This document shows positions 53,045 through 64,000 of a DNA stretch of 64,000 bases, one piece after another; position 1 is the stretch's first letter, and each line of letters opens with the position of its first letter. Both the position numbers and the translations under genes were made by a program. The notes under the pieces are model-generated. The model was not told where the DNA came from, made no database searches, and saw nothing but the letters and a program-made list of their open reading frames with translations. This DNA is from Trichomonas vaginalis G3 (Eukaryota > Parabasalia > Trichomonadida > Trichomonadidae): positions 21,015,645-21,079,644 of the forward strand of contig NC_067205.1 in the NCBI RefSeq assembly GCF_026262505.1. The letters run 5' to 3'.

Positions 53045-55889
53045 GACAAAACCTATACGAAGAAATCATGACAAAACATTTACGATGAAGAAGTCATGAC
53101 AAAGCATATACGATGAAGTTTCGACAAATCATTTACGTTCATGTTTGACAAAGCATATACGATGAAATCATGACAAAACATATACGAAGAAGTTTCGACA
53201 AAACATGTACGATGAAATCATGACAAAACATATACGATGAAGTTTTGACAAAACATATACGAAGAAGTCATGACAAAACATAAACGAAGAAGTCATGACA
53301 AAACATTTACGATGAAGAAGTCATGACAAAACATAAACGAAGAAATCATGACAAAACATTTACGATGAAGAAGTCATGACAAAGCATAAACGAAGAAATC
53401 ATGACAAATCATTTACGTTCATTACGATGAAGAAGTCATGACAAAACATGTACGTTCATGTTTGACAAAACATTTACGATGAAGAAATCATGACAAAACA
53501 TAAACGAAGAAATCATGACAAATCATTTACATTCATTACGATGAAGAAGTCATGACAAAACATGTACGTTCATGTTTGACAAAACATTTACGATGAAGTT
53601 TCGACAAAACATTTACACTCATTACGATGAAGAAGTCATGACAAATCATTTACGTTCATTACGATGAAGAAGTCTTGACAAAACATTTACGCTCATGTTT
53701 GACAAAACATTTACACTCATTACGATGAAGAAGTCATGACAAAACATATACGCTCATGTTTGACAAAACATATACGCTCATTACGATGAAGAAATCATGA
53801 CAAAACATTTACGATGAAGTAGTGACAAAACATATACGATGAAGAAGTCTTGACAAAACATTTACGCTCATGTTTGACAAAGCATATACGTTCATTACGA
53901 TGAAGAAGTCATGACAAAGCATATACGATGAAATCATGACAAAACATAAACGAAGAAATCATGACAAAACATTTCCGATGAAGAAATCATGAAAATTCAA
54001 TGAGGTGAGAAAAGAGGTGAGATCTCACCTCTTCACCTAAACATTATTTTTGGGTCATTTACGCTCATTACGAAGAAATCATGACAAAACATATACGAAG
54101 AAATCATGACAAAATATAAACGTTCATTCCGATGAAGAAATCATGAAAATTCAATGAGGTGAGAAAAGAGGTGAGATCTCACCTCTTCACCTAAAATATA
54201 TTTTTGTCTGATTTACGCTCATTACGATGAAGAAATCATGACAAAACATTTACGAAGAAGAAATCATGACAAAGCATATACGCTCATTACGATGAAGAAA
54301 TCATGACAAAACATTTACGATGAAGAAGTCTTGACAAAGCATATACGTTCATGTTTGACACATTCATTTACACTCATTACGATGAAGAAATCATGACAAA
54401 ACATATACAATGAAGAAATCATGAGATTAGAAATGAGATTAGAAATGAGGTTAGATCTAACCATCTACCCTAAACATTATTTTTAGTCGTTTACGTTCAT
54501 TACGATGAAGAAGTTTCGACACATTCATTTACGCTCATTACGATAAAATCATCATGACAAAACATATACGTTCATTACGATGAAGAAATCATGAAAATTC
54601 AATGAGGTGAGAAAAGAGGTGAGATCTAACCATCTACCCTAAACATTATTTTTGGATCATTTACACTCATTCCGATGAAGAAGTTTCGACAAAACATTAA
54701 CGATAAAATCATCATGACAAAACATTAACGTTCATTACGATGAAGTGTTCTGATGAAGTCATAACTGCCTTCCTCCTGTGTTGTTGTCTAAATGTCATGT
54801 TGTCTCATTTTTTCAGAGAAGTTAAATGACCTGGTAGCACATGGTAACATGGTAGCACCTTCAGTTCTTCAAAAATAATTAATTATTGAATGACCTAAAA
54901 ACCATTAATGAAAACATTATTTTTGGATCATTTACACTCATTACGATGAAGAAGTTTCGACAAAACATTAACGTTCATTACGATGAAGAAGTTTTGACAA
55001 AACATATACGTTCATTACGATGAAGAAATCATGAAAATTCAATGAGGTGAGAAAAGAGGTGAGATCTCACCTCTTCACCTAAACATTATTTTTGGGTCAT
55101 TTACGCTCATTACGATGAAGAAATCATGACAAAACATTTACGAAGAAGTTTTGACAAAACATATACGTTCATTACGATGAAGAAATCATGACAAAACATT
55201 TACGAAGAAGTTTTGACAAAACATATACGTTCATTACGATGAAGTTTATTTCCTGCTGTGTTGTCAAAATGTCATGTTGTCACACTTTTTCAGAGAAGTT
55301 AAATGACCGAGTGACACATGGTGACGTAGTGACACCTTCAGTTCTTCAAAAATAAGTCATAACTGCCTTCCTCCTGTGTTGTTGTCTAAATGTCATGTTG
55401 TCTCATTTTTTCAGAGAAGTTAAATGACCGAGTGACACATGGTGACGTAGTGACACCTTCAGTTCTTCAAAAATAAGTCATAACTGCCTTCCTCCTGTGT
55501 TGTTGTCAAAATGTCATGAGTTAAATTACCTGGTGACCGAGTGACACCTTCAGTTCTTCAAAAATAAGTCATAACTGCCTTCCTCCTGTGTTGTTGTCTA
55601 AATGTCATGTTGTCTCATTTTTTCAGAGAAGTTAAATGACCTGGTGACACATGGTGACGTAGTGACACCTTCAGTTCTTCAAAAATAATTAATTATTGAA
55701 TAACCTGAAACCATGAACGTAAACATTATTTTTGGATCATTTACGCTCATTACGATGAAGTTTTGACACGAAGTGAAGAATTGCACTTCGTCAAAAAAGT
55801 GAAGGTTCCCGACGGTTTCAAACCGCCATACTTTACATTTTGTACAAAAATATTGTGAGTAAATGAACTCATTATTTTTTGCATCATGA
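53045..55889. repeat. Complex block B8
   Basis: B3/B6 variant with a private loss of one 25-mer near 55,145 (a single CGAAGAAGTTTTGAC unit where the others have two). T at 54758; T group from 55245; L at 55808-55889. Unit 1 lacks a full block at the equivalent place. Confidence 0.9.
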
Positions 55890-56530
55890 CAAAACATATA
55901 CGAAGAAATCATGACAAAACATTTACGCTCATTACGATGAAGAAGTCATGAAAATTCATGAGGTGAGAAAAGAGGTGAGAAAAGAGGTGAGATCTCACCT
56001 CTTCACCTAAACATTATTTTTGGGTCATTTACGTTCATTACGAAGAAATCATGACAAAACCTATACGAAGAAATCATGACAAAACATTTACGATGAAGAA
56101 GTCATGACAAAGCATATACGATGAAGTTTCGACAAATCATTTACGTTCATGTTTGACAAAGCATATACGATGAAATCATGACAAAACATTTACGATGAAA
56201 TCATGACAAACATTTACGAAGAAATCATGACAAAACATTTACGATGAAGTCATGACAAAACATATACGAAGAAGTTTCGACAAAACATGTACGATGAAAT
56301 CATGACAAAACATATACGATGAAGTTTTGACAAAACATATACGAAGAAGTCATGACAAAACATAAACGAAGAAGTCATGACAAAACATAAACGAAGAAAT
56401 CATGACAAAACATAAACGAAGAAATCATGACAAAACATTTACGATGAAGAAGTCATGACAAAGCATAAACGAAGAAATCATGACAAATCATTTACGTTCA
56501 TTACGATGAAGAAATCATGACAAAACATGT
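55890..56530. repeat. P cassette plus truncated start of block B
   Basis: Palindrome core at 55984-56001, then B-start 25-mers before the last array. Confidence 0.86.
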
Positions 56531-59500
56531 ACGTTCATGTTTGACAAAGCATATACGATGAAGTTTTGACAAAACATTTACGATGAAGTCTTGACAAATC
56601 ATTTACGAAGAAGTCTTGACACGAAGTGAAGATTTGCACTTCGTCAAAAAAGTGAAGGTTCGACAAAACATTTACGTTCATGTTTGACAAAGCATATACG
56701 ATGAAGTTTTGACACGAAGTGAAGATTTGCACTTCGTCAAAAAAGTGAAGGTTCGACAAAACATTTACGTTCATGTTTGACAAAGCATATACGATGAAGT
56801 TTCGACAAAACATATACGTTCATGTTTGACAAAGCATATACGATGAAGTTTTGACACGAAGTGAAGATTTGCACTTCGTCAAAAAAGTGAAGGTTCGACA
56901 AAACATTTACGTTCATGTTTGACAAAGCATATACGATGAAGTTTTGACACGAAGTGAAGATTTGCACTTCGTCAAAAAAGTGAAGGTTCGACAAAACATT
57001 TACGTTCATGTTTGACAAAACATATACGTTCATGTTTGACAAAGCATATACGATGAAGTTTTGACAAAACATTTACGAAGAAGTCTTGACAAATCATTTA
57101 CGAAGAAGTCTTTACACGAAGTGAAGATTTGCACTTCGTCAAAAAAGTGAAGGTTCGACAAAACATATACGTTCATGTTTGACAAAGCATATACGATGAA
57201 GTTTTGACACGAAGTGAAGATTTGCACTTCGTCAAAAAAGTGAAGGTTCGACAAAACATTTACGTTAATGTTTGACAAAGCATATACGATGAAGTTTTGA
57301 CACGAAGTGAAGATTTGCACTTCGTCAAAAAAGTGAAGGTTCGACAAAACATATACGTTCATGTTTGACAAAGCATATACGATGAAGTTTTGACAAAACA
57401 TTTACGATGAAGTCTTGACAAATCATATACGAAGAAGTCATGACAAAACATTTACGAAGAAGTCTTGACACGAAGTGAAGATTTGCACTTCGTCAAAAAA
57501 GTGAAGGTTCGACAAAACATTTACGTTCATGTTTGACAAAGCATATACGATGAAGTTTTGACACGAAGTGAAGATTTGCACTTCGTCAAAAAAGTGAAGG
57601 TTCGACAAAACATTTACGTTAATGTTTGACAAAGCATATACGATGAAGTTTTGACACGAAGTGAAGATTTGCACTTCGTCAAAAAAGTGAAGGTTCGACA
57701 AAACATTTACGTTCATGTTTGACAAAACATATACGTTCATGTTTGACAAAGCATATACGATGAAGTTTTGACAAATCATTTACGAAGAAGTCTTGACAAA
57801 TCATTTACGAAGAAGTCTTGACACTAAGTGAAGATTTGCACTTCGTCAAAAAAGTGAAGGTTCGACAAAACATTTACGTTCATGTTTGACAAAGCATATA
57901 CGATGAAGTTTTGACACGAAGTGAAGATTTGCACTTCGTCAAAAAAGTGAAGGTTCGACAAAACATTTACGTTAATGTTTGACAAAGCATATACGATGAA
58001 GTTTTGACACGAAGTGAAGATTTGCACTTCGTCAAAAAAGTGAAGGTTCGACAAAACATTTACGTTCATGTTTGACAAAGCATATACGATGAAGTTTCGA
58101 CAAAACATTTACGTTCATGTTTGACAAAGCATATACGATGAAGTTTTGACACGAAGTGAAGATTTGCACTTCGTCAAAAAAGTGAAGGTTCGACAAAACA
58201 TTTACGTTCATGTTTGACAAAGCATATACGATGAAGTTTCGACAAAACATATACGTTCATGTTTGACAAAGCATATACGATGAAGTTTTGACACGAAGTG
58301 AAGATTTGCACTTCGTCAAAAAAGTGAAGGTTCGACAAAACATATACGTTCATGTTTGACAAAGCATATACGATGAAGTTTTGACAAAACATTTACGATG
58401 AAGTCTTGACAAATCATATACGAAGAAGTCATGACAAAACATTTACGAAGAAGTCTTGACAAATCATTTACGAAGAAGTCTTGACACGAAGTGAAGATTT
58501 GCACTTCGTCAAAAAAGTGAAGGTTCGACAAAACATTTACGTTCATGTTTGACAAAACATATACGTTCATGTTTGACAAAGCATATACGATGAAGTTTTG
58601 ACACGAAGTGAAGATTTGCACTTCGTCAAAAAAGTGAAGGTTCGACAAAACATTTACGTTAATGTTTGACAAAGCATATACGATGAAGTTTTGACACGAA
58701 GTGAAGATTTGCACTTCGTCAAAAAAGTGAAGGTTCGACAAAACATTTACGTTCATGTTTGACAAAGCATATACGATGAAGTTTCGACAAAACATATACG
58801 TTCATGTTTGACAAAGCATATACGATGAAGTTTCGACAAAACATATACGTTCATGTTTGACAAAGCATATACGATGAAGTTTTGACAAAACATTTACGAT
58901 GAAGTCTTGACAAATCATATACGAAGAAGTCATGACAAAACATTTACGAAGAAGTCTTGACAAATCATTTACGAAGAAGTCTTGACACGAAGTGAAGATT
59001 TGCACTTCGTCAAAAAAGTGAAGGTTCGACAAAACATTTACGTTCATGTTTGACAAAACATATACGTTCATGTTTGACAAAGCATATACGATGAAGTTTT
59101 GACACGAAGTGAAGATTTGCACTTCGTCAAAAAGTGAAGGTTCGACAAAACATTTACGTTAATGTTTGACAAAGCATATACGATGAAGTTTTGACACGAA
59201 GTGAAGATTTGCACTTCGTCAAAAAAGTGAAGGTTCGACAAAACATTTACGTTCATGTTTGACAAAACATATACGATGAAGTTTTGACAAAACATATACG
59301 TTCATGTTTGACAAAGCATATACGATGAAGTTTTGACACGAAGTGAAGATTTGCACTTCGTCAAAAAAGTGAAGGTTCGACAAAACATATACGTTCATGT
59401 TTGACAAAGCATATACGATGAAGTTTCGACAAAACATATACGTTCATGTTTGACAAAGCATATACGATGAAGTTTTGACACGAAGTGAAGATTTGCACTT

Positions 59501-62500
59501 CGTCAAAAAAGTGAAGGTTCGACAAAACATATACGTTCATGTTTGACAAAGCATATACGATGAAGTTTTGACAAAACATTTACGATGAAGTCTTGACAAA
59601 TCATATACGAAGAAGTCAGGACAAAACCTTTACGAAGAAGTCTTGACAAATCATTTACGAAGAAGTCTTGACACGAAGTGAAGATTTGCACTTCGTCAAA
59701 AAAGTGAAGGTTCGACAAAACATTTACGTTCATGTTTGACAAAGCATATACGATGAAGTTTTGACACGAAGTGAAGATTTGCACTTCGTCAAAAAAGTGA
59801 AGGTTCGACAAAACATTTACGTTCATGTTTGACAAAGCATATACGATGAAGTTTTGACACGAAGTGAAGATTTGCACTTCGTCAAAAAAGTGAAGTTTCG
59901 ACAAAACATATACGTTCATGTTTGACAAAGCATATACGATGAAGTTTTGACACGAAGTGAAGATTTGCACTTCGTCAAAAAAGTGAAGGTTCGACAAAAC
60001 ATTTACGTTCATGTTTGACAAAGCATATACGATGAAGTTTCGACAAAACATATACGTTCATGTTTGACAAAGCATATACGATGAAGTTTTGACAAAACAT
60101 TTACGATGAAGTCTTGACAAATCATATACGAAGAAGTCATGACAAAACATTTACGAAGAAGTCTTGACAAATCATTTACGAAGAAGTCTTGACACGAAGT
60201 GAAGATTTGCACTTCGTCAAAAAAGTGAAGGTTCGACAAAACATTTACGTTCATGTTTGACAAAGCATATACGAAGAAGTCTTGACAAAACATATACGAT
60301 GAAGTTTTGACACGAAGTGAAGATTTGCACTTCGTCAAAAAAGTGAAGGTTCGACAAAACATTTACGTTCATGTTTGACAAAGCATATACGATGAAGTTT
60401 TGACACGAAGTGAAGATTTGCACTTCGTCAAAAAAGTGAAGTTTCGACAAAACATATACGTTCATGTTTGACAAAGCATATACGATGAAGTTTTGACACG
60501 AAGTGAAGATTTGCACTTCGTCAAAAAAGTGAAGGTTCGACAAAACATTTACGTTCATGTTTGACAAAGCATATACGATGAAGTTTTGACACGAAGTGAA
60601 GATTTGCACTTCGTCAAAAAAGTGAAGGTTCGACAAAACATTTACGTTCATGTTTGACAAAGCATATACGATGAAGTTTTGACACGAAGTGAAGATTTGC
60701 ACTTCGTCAAAAAAGTGAAGGTTCGACAAAACATTTACGTTCATGTTTGACAAAGCATATACGATGAAGTTTTGACACGAAGTGAAGATTTGCACTTCGT
60801 CAAAAAAGTGAAGTTTCGACAAAACATTTACGTTCATGTTTGACAAAGCATATACGATGAAGTTTTGACACGAAGTGAAGATTTGCACTTCGTCAAAAAA
60901 GTGAAGGTTCGACAAAACATTTACGTTCATGTTTGACAAAGCATATACGATGAAGTTTCGACAAAACATATACGTTCATGTTTGACAAAGCATATACGAT
61001 GAAGTTTTGACAAAACATTTACGATGAAGTCTTGACAAATCATATACGAAGAAGTCATGACAAAACATTTACGAAGAAGTCTTGACAAATCATTTACGAA
61101 GAAGTCTTGACACGAAGTGAAGATTTGCACTTCGTCAAAAAAGTGAAGGTTCGACAAAACATTTACGTTCATGTTTGACAAAGCATATACGAAGAAGGCT
61201 TGACAAAACATATACGATGAAGTTTTGACACGAAGTGAAGATTTGCACTTCGTCAAAAAAGTGAAGGTTCGACAAAACATTTACGTTCATGTTTGACAAA
61301 GCATATACGATGAAGTTTCGACAAAACATATACGTTCATGTTTGACAAAGCATATACGATGAAGTTTTGACAAAACATTTACGATGAAGTCTTGACAAAT
61401 CATATACGAAGAAGTCATGACAAAACATTTACGAAGAAGTCTTGACAAATCATTTACGAAGAAGTCTTGACACGAAGTGAAGATTTGCACTTCGTCAAAA
61501 AAGTGAAGGTTCGACAAAACATTTACGTTCATGTTTGACAAAGCATATACGATGAAGTTTTGACACGAAGTGAAGATTTGCACTTCGTCAAAAAAGTGAA
61601 GGTTCGACAAAACATTTACGTTCATGTTTGACAAAGCATATACGATGAAGTTTTGACACGAAGTGAAGATTTGCACTTCGTCAAAAAAGTGAAGTTCGAC
61701 AAAACATATACGTTCATGTTTGACAAAGCATATACGATGAAGTTTTGACACGAAGTGAAGATTTGCACTTCGTCAAAAAAGTGAAGTTCGACAAAACATT
61801 TACGTTCATGTTTGACAAAGCATATACGATGAAGTTTCGACAAAACATTACGTTCAGAAGTTTGACAAAGCATATACGATGAAGTTGACAAAACATTTAC
61901 GATGAAGTCTTTGACAAATCATATACGAAGAAGTCATGACAAAACATTTACGAAGAAGTCTTGACACGAAGTGAAGATTTGCATTTCGTCAAAAAAGTGA
62001 AGGTTCGACAAAACATTTACGTTCATGTTTGACAAAACATATACGTTCATGTTTTGACAAAGCATATACGAAGAAGTCTTGACAAAACATATACGATGAA
62101 GTTTTGACACGAAGTGAAGATTTGCATTTCGTCAAAAAAGTGAAGGTTTCGACAAAACATTTACGTTCATGTTTGACAAAGCATATACGATGAAGTTTTG
62201 ACACGAAGTGAAGATTTGCACTTCGTCAAAAAGTGAAGGTTCGACAAAACATTTACGTTCATGTTTGACAAAGCATATACGATGAAGTTTCGACAAAACA
62301 TATACGTTCATGTTTGACAAAGCATATACGATGAAGTTTTGACACGAAGTGAAGATTTGCACTTCGTCAAAAAACGTGAAGGTTCGACAAAACATTTACG
62401 TTCATGTTTGACAAAGCATATACGATGAAGTTTCGACAAAACATATACGTTCATGTTTGACAAAGCATATACGATGAAGTTTTGACACGAAGTGAAGATT

Positions 62501-64000
62501 TGCACTTCGTCAAAAAGTGAAGGTTCGACAAAACATTTACGTTCATGTTTGACAAAGCATATACGATGAAGTTTCGACAAAACATATACGTTCATGTTTG
62601 ACAAAGCATATACGATGAAGTTTTGACAAAACATTTACGATGAAGTCTTGACAAATCATATACGAAGAAGTCATGACAAAACATTTACGAAGAAGTTTGA
62701 CACGAAGTGAAGATTTTGCACTTCGTCAAAAAAGTGAAGGTTCGACAAAACATTTACGTTCATGTTTGACAAAACATATACGTTCATGTTGACAAAAGCA
62801 TATACGAAGAAGTCTTGACAAAAATATACGATGAAGTTTTGACACGAAGTGAAGATTTGCATTTCGTCAAAAAAGTGAAGTTCGACAAAACATTTACGTT
62901 CATGTTTGACAAAGCAATCGATGAAGTTTTGACACGAAGTGAAGATTTGCACTTCGTCAAAAAAGTGAAGGTTCGACAAAACATTTACGTTCATGTTTGA
63001 CAAAGCATATACGATGAAGTTTCGACAAAACATATACGTTCATGTTTGACAAAGCATATACGATGAAGTTTTGACACGAAGTGAAGATTTGCACTTCGTC
63101 CAAAAACGTGAAGGTTCGACAAAACATTTACGTTCATGTTTGACAAAGCATATACGATGAAGTTTCGACAAAACATATACGTTCATGTTTGACAAAGCAT
63201 ATACGATGAAGTTTTGACACGAAGTGAAGATTTGCACTTCGTCAAAAAAGTGAAGGTTCGACAAAACATATACGTTCATGTTTGACAAAGCATATACGAT
63301 GAAGTTTTGACAAAACATTTACGATGAAGTTTTGACAAATCATTTACGAAGAAGTCTTGACAAATCATTTACGAAGAAGTCTTGACACGAAGTGAAGATT
63401 TGCACTTCGTCAAAAAAGTGAAGGTTCGACAAAACATTTACGTTCATGTTTGACAAAGCATATACGATGAAGTTTTGACACGAAGTGAAGATTTGCACTT
63501 CGTCAAAAAAGTGAAGGTTCAAAAACATTTACGTTCATGTTTGACAAAGCATATACGATGAAGTTTTGACACGAAGTGAAGATTTGCACTTCGTCAAAAA
63601 AGTGAAGGTTCGACAAAACATTTACGTTCATGTTTGACAAAGCATATACGATGAAGTTTCGACAAACATTACGTTCATGTTTGACAAAGCATATACGATG
63701 AAGTTTTGACACGAAGTGAAGATTTGCACTTCGTCAAAAAAGTGAAGGTTCGACAAAACATTTACGTTCATGTTTGACAAAGCATATACGATGAAGTTTC
63801 GACAAAACATATACGTTCATGTTTGACAAAGCATATACGAAGAAGTTTTGACACGAAGTGAAGATTTGCACTTCGTCAAAAAAGTGAAGGTTCGACAAAA
63901 CATATACGTTCATGTTTGACAAGCATATACGATGAAGTTTTGACAAAACATTTACGATGAAGTCTTGACAAATCATATACGAAGGTCATGACAAAACATT
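56531..64000. repeat. Satellite array A8, running off the window
   Basis: The longest uninterrupted hairpin-unit array (at least 7.47 kb). It contains a stretch of seven to eight consecutive 93-bp units without a 49-bp interruption (about 60,217-60,969), which gives a 250-codon minus-strand open frame. The first 5 kb is clean. From about 61,690 on there are frequent single-base indels. No F, B or P block is seen within it. Confidence 0.94.

Noticed and set aside
60217-60969. Long minus-strand open frames in the A arrays as genes
   Set aside because: They follow automatically from a 93-bp period without stops, shift frame at every 49-bp unit, begin and end at arbitrary units, and occur only in the repeat.
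2343-64000. Bacterial promoter boxes (TTGACA with TATAC)
   Set aside because: TTGACA is simply part of the submonomer, and the spacing to TATACG is about 5 or 29 bases rather than near 17. The context is eukaryotic satellite.
2343-64000. CENP-B box in the satellite unit
   Set aside because: TTCG occurs but the required CGGG part at the right distance is not seen in the units, so a centromere call cannot rest on this motif.

Overview
The window is almost entirely satellite DNA from an AT-rich eukaryotic genome. Only the first 2.24 kb is non-repetitive. That end carries minus-strand, intron-free, broken coding sequence laid out compactly: one reading frame stops a single base before the next ATG. 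This looks more like a virus-like element (a Maverick/Polinton type would fit) than ordinary host genes, but no hallmark domain is visible, so the family is not assigned. Long satellite, high AT and a possible Maverick-type neighbour would suit a trichomonad or another protist, or an invertebrate; this is a weak inference. A run of exactly 100 N (2243-2342) separates this end from the satellite, so the true junction is not seen. || From 2343 to 64000 the DNA is built from a degenerate 24-25 bp submonomer (type GACAAAACATWTACG followed by AAGAAGTCTT, ATGAAGTYTT or TTCATGTTT). Four kinds of block recur. (A) Arrays of a 93-bp unit made of one 24-mer, one 25-mer and a 44-bp hairpin-bearing segment, mixed with a 49-bp two-submonomer unit to give 142-bp dimers. 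(P) Short cassettes around the perfect palindrome GAGGTGAGATCTCACCTC. (B) A 2.8-3.0 kb complex block, present eight times, of plain 25-mers, palindrome cassettes, a 121-bp module called T here, and a near-unique 82-bp linker called L. (F) A 248-bp foldback insert with perfect 27-bp inverted ends, present three times and holding a minus-strand coding relic. || The order is: A0 (2.3-6.6 kb), PPP, F, P, B1, A1, P, A2, PP, F, P, B2, A3, P, B3, P, B4, PP, A4, P, A5, PP, F, P, B5, A6, P, B6, P, B7, PP, A7, P, B8, P, A8 (56.5-64.0 kb). F-to-F spacings are 9,847 and 20,407 bp. The segment from F2 (16952) recurs at an offset of about 20,409 bp, with shared private variants, for roughly 16 kb. The array is therefore a nested higher-order repeat with a recent duplication of about 20.4 kb. 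|| No intact gene is supported. Minus-strand open frames in the A arrays (up to 250 codons) arise because 93 is a multiple of three and that frame lacks a stop; they break at each 49-bp unit or indel. They are reported as an observation, not as genes. The likely role, if any, is structural (heterochromatin, centromere or subtelomere); nothing in the sequence decides this.
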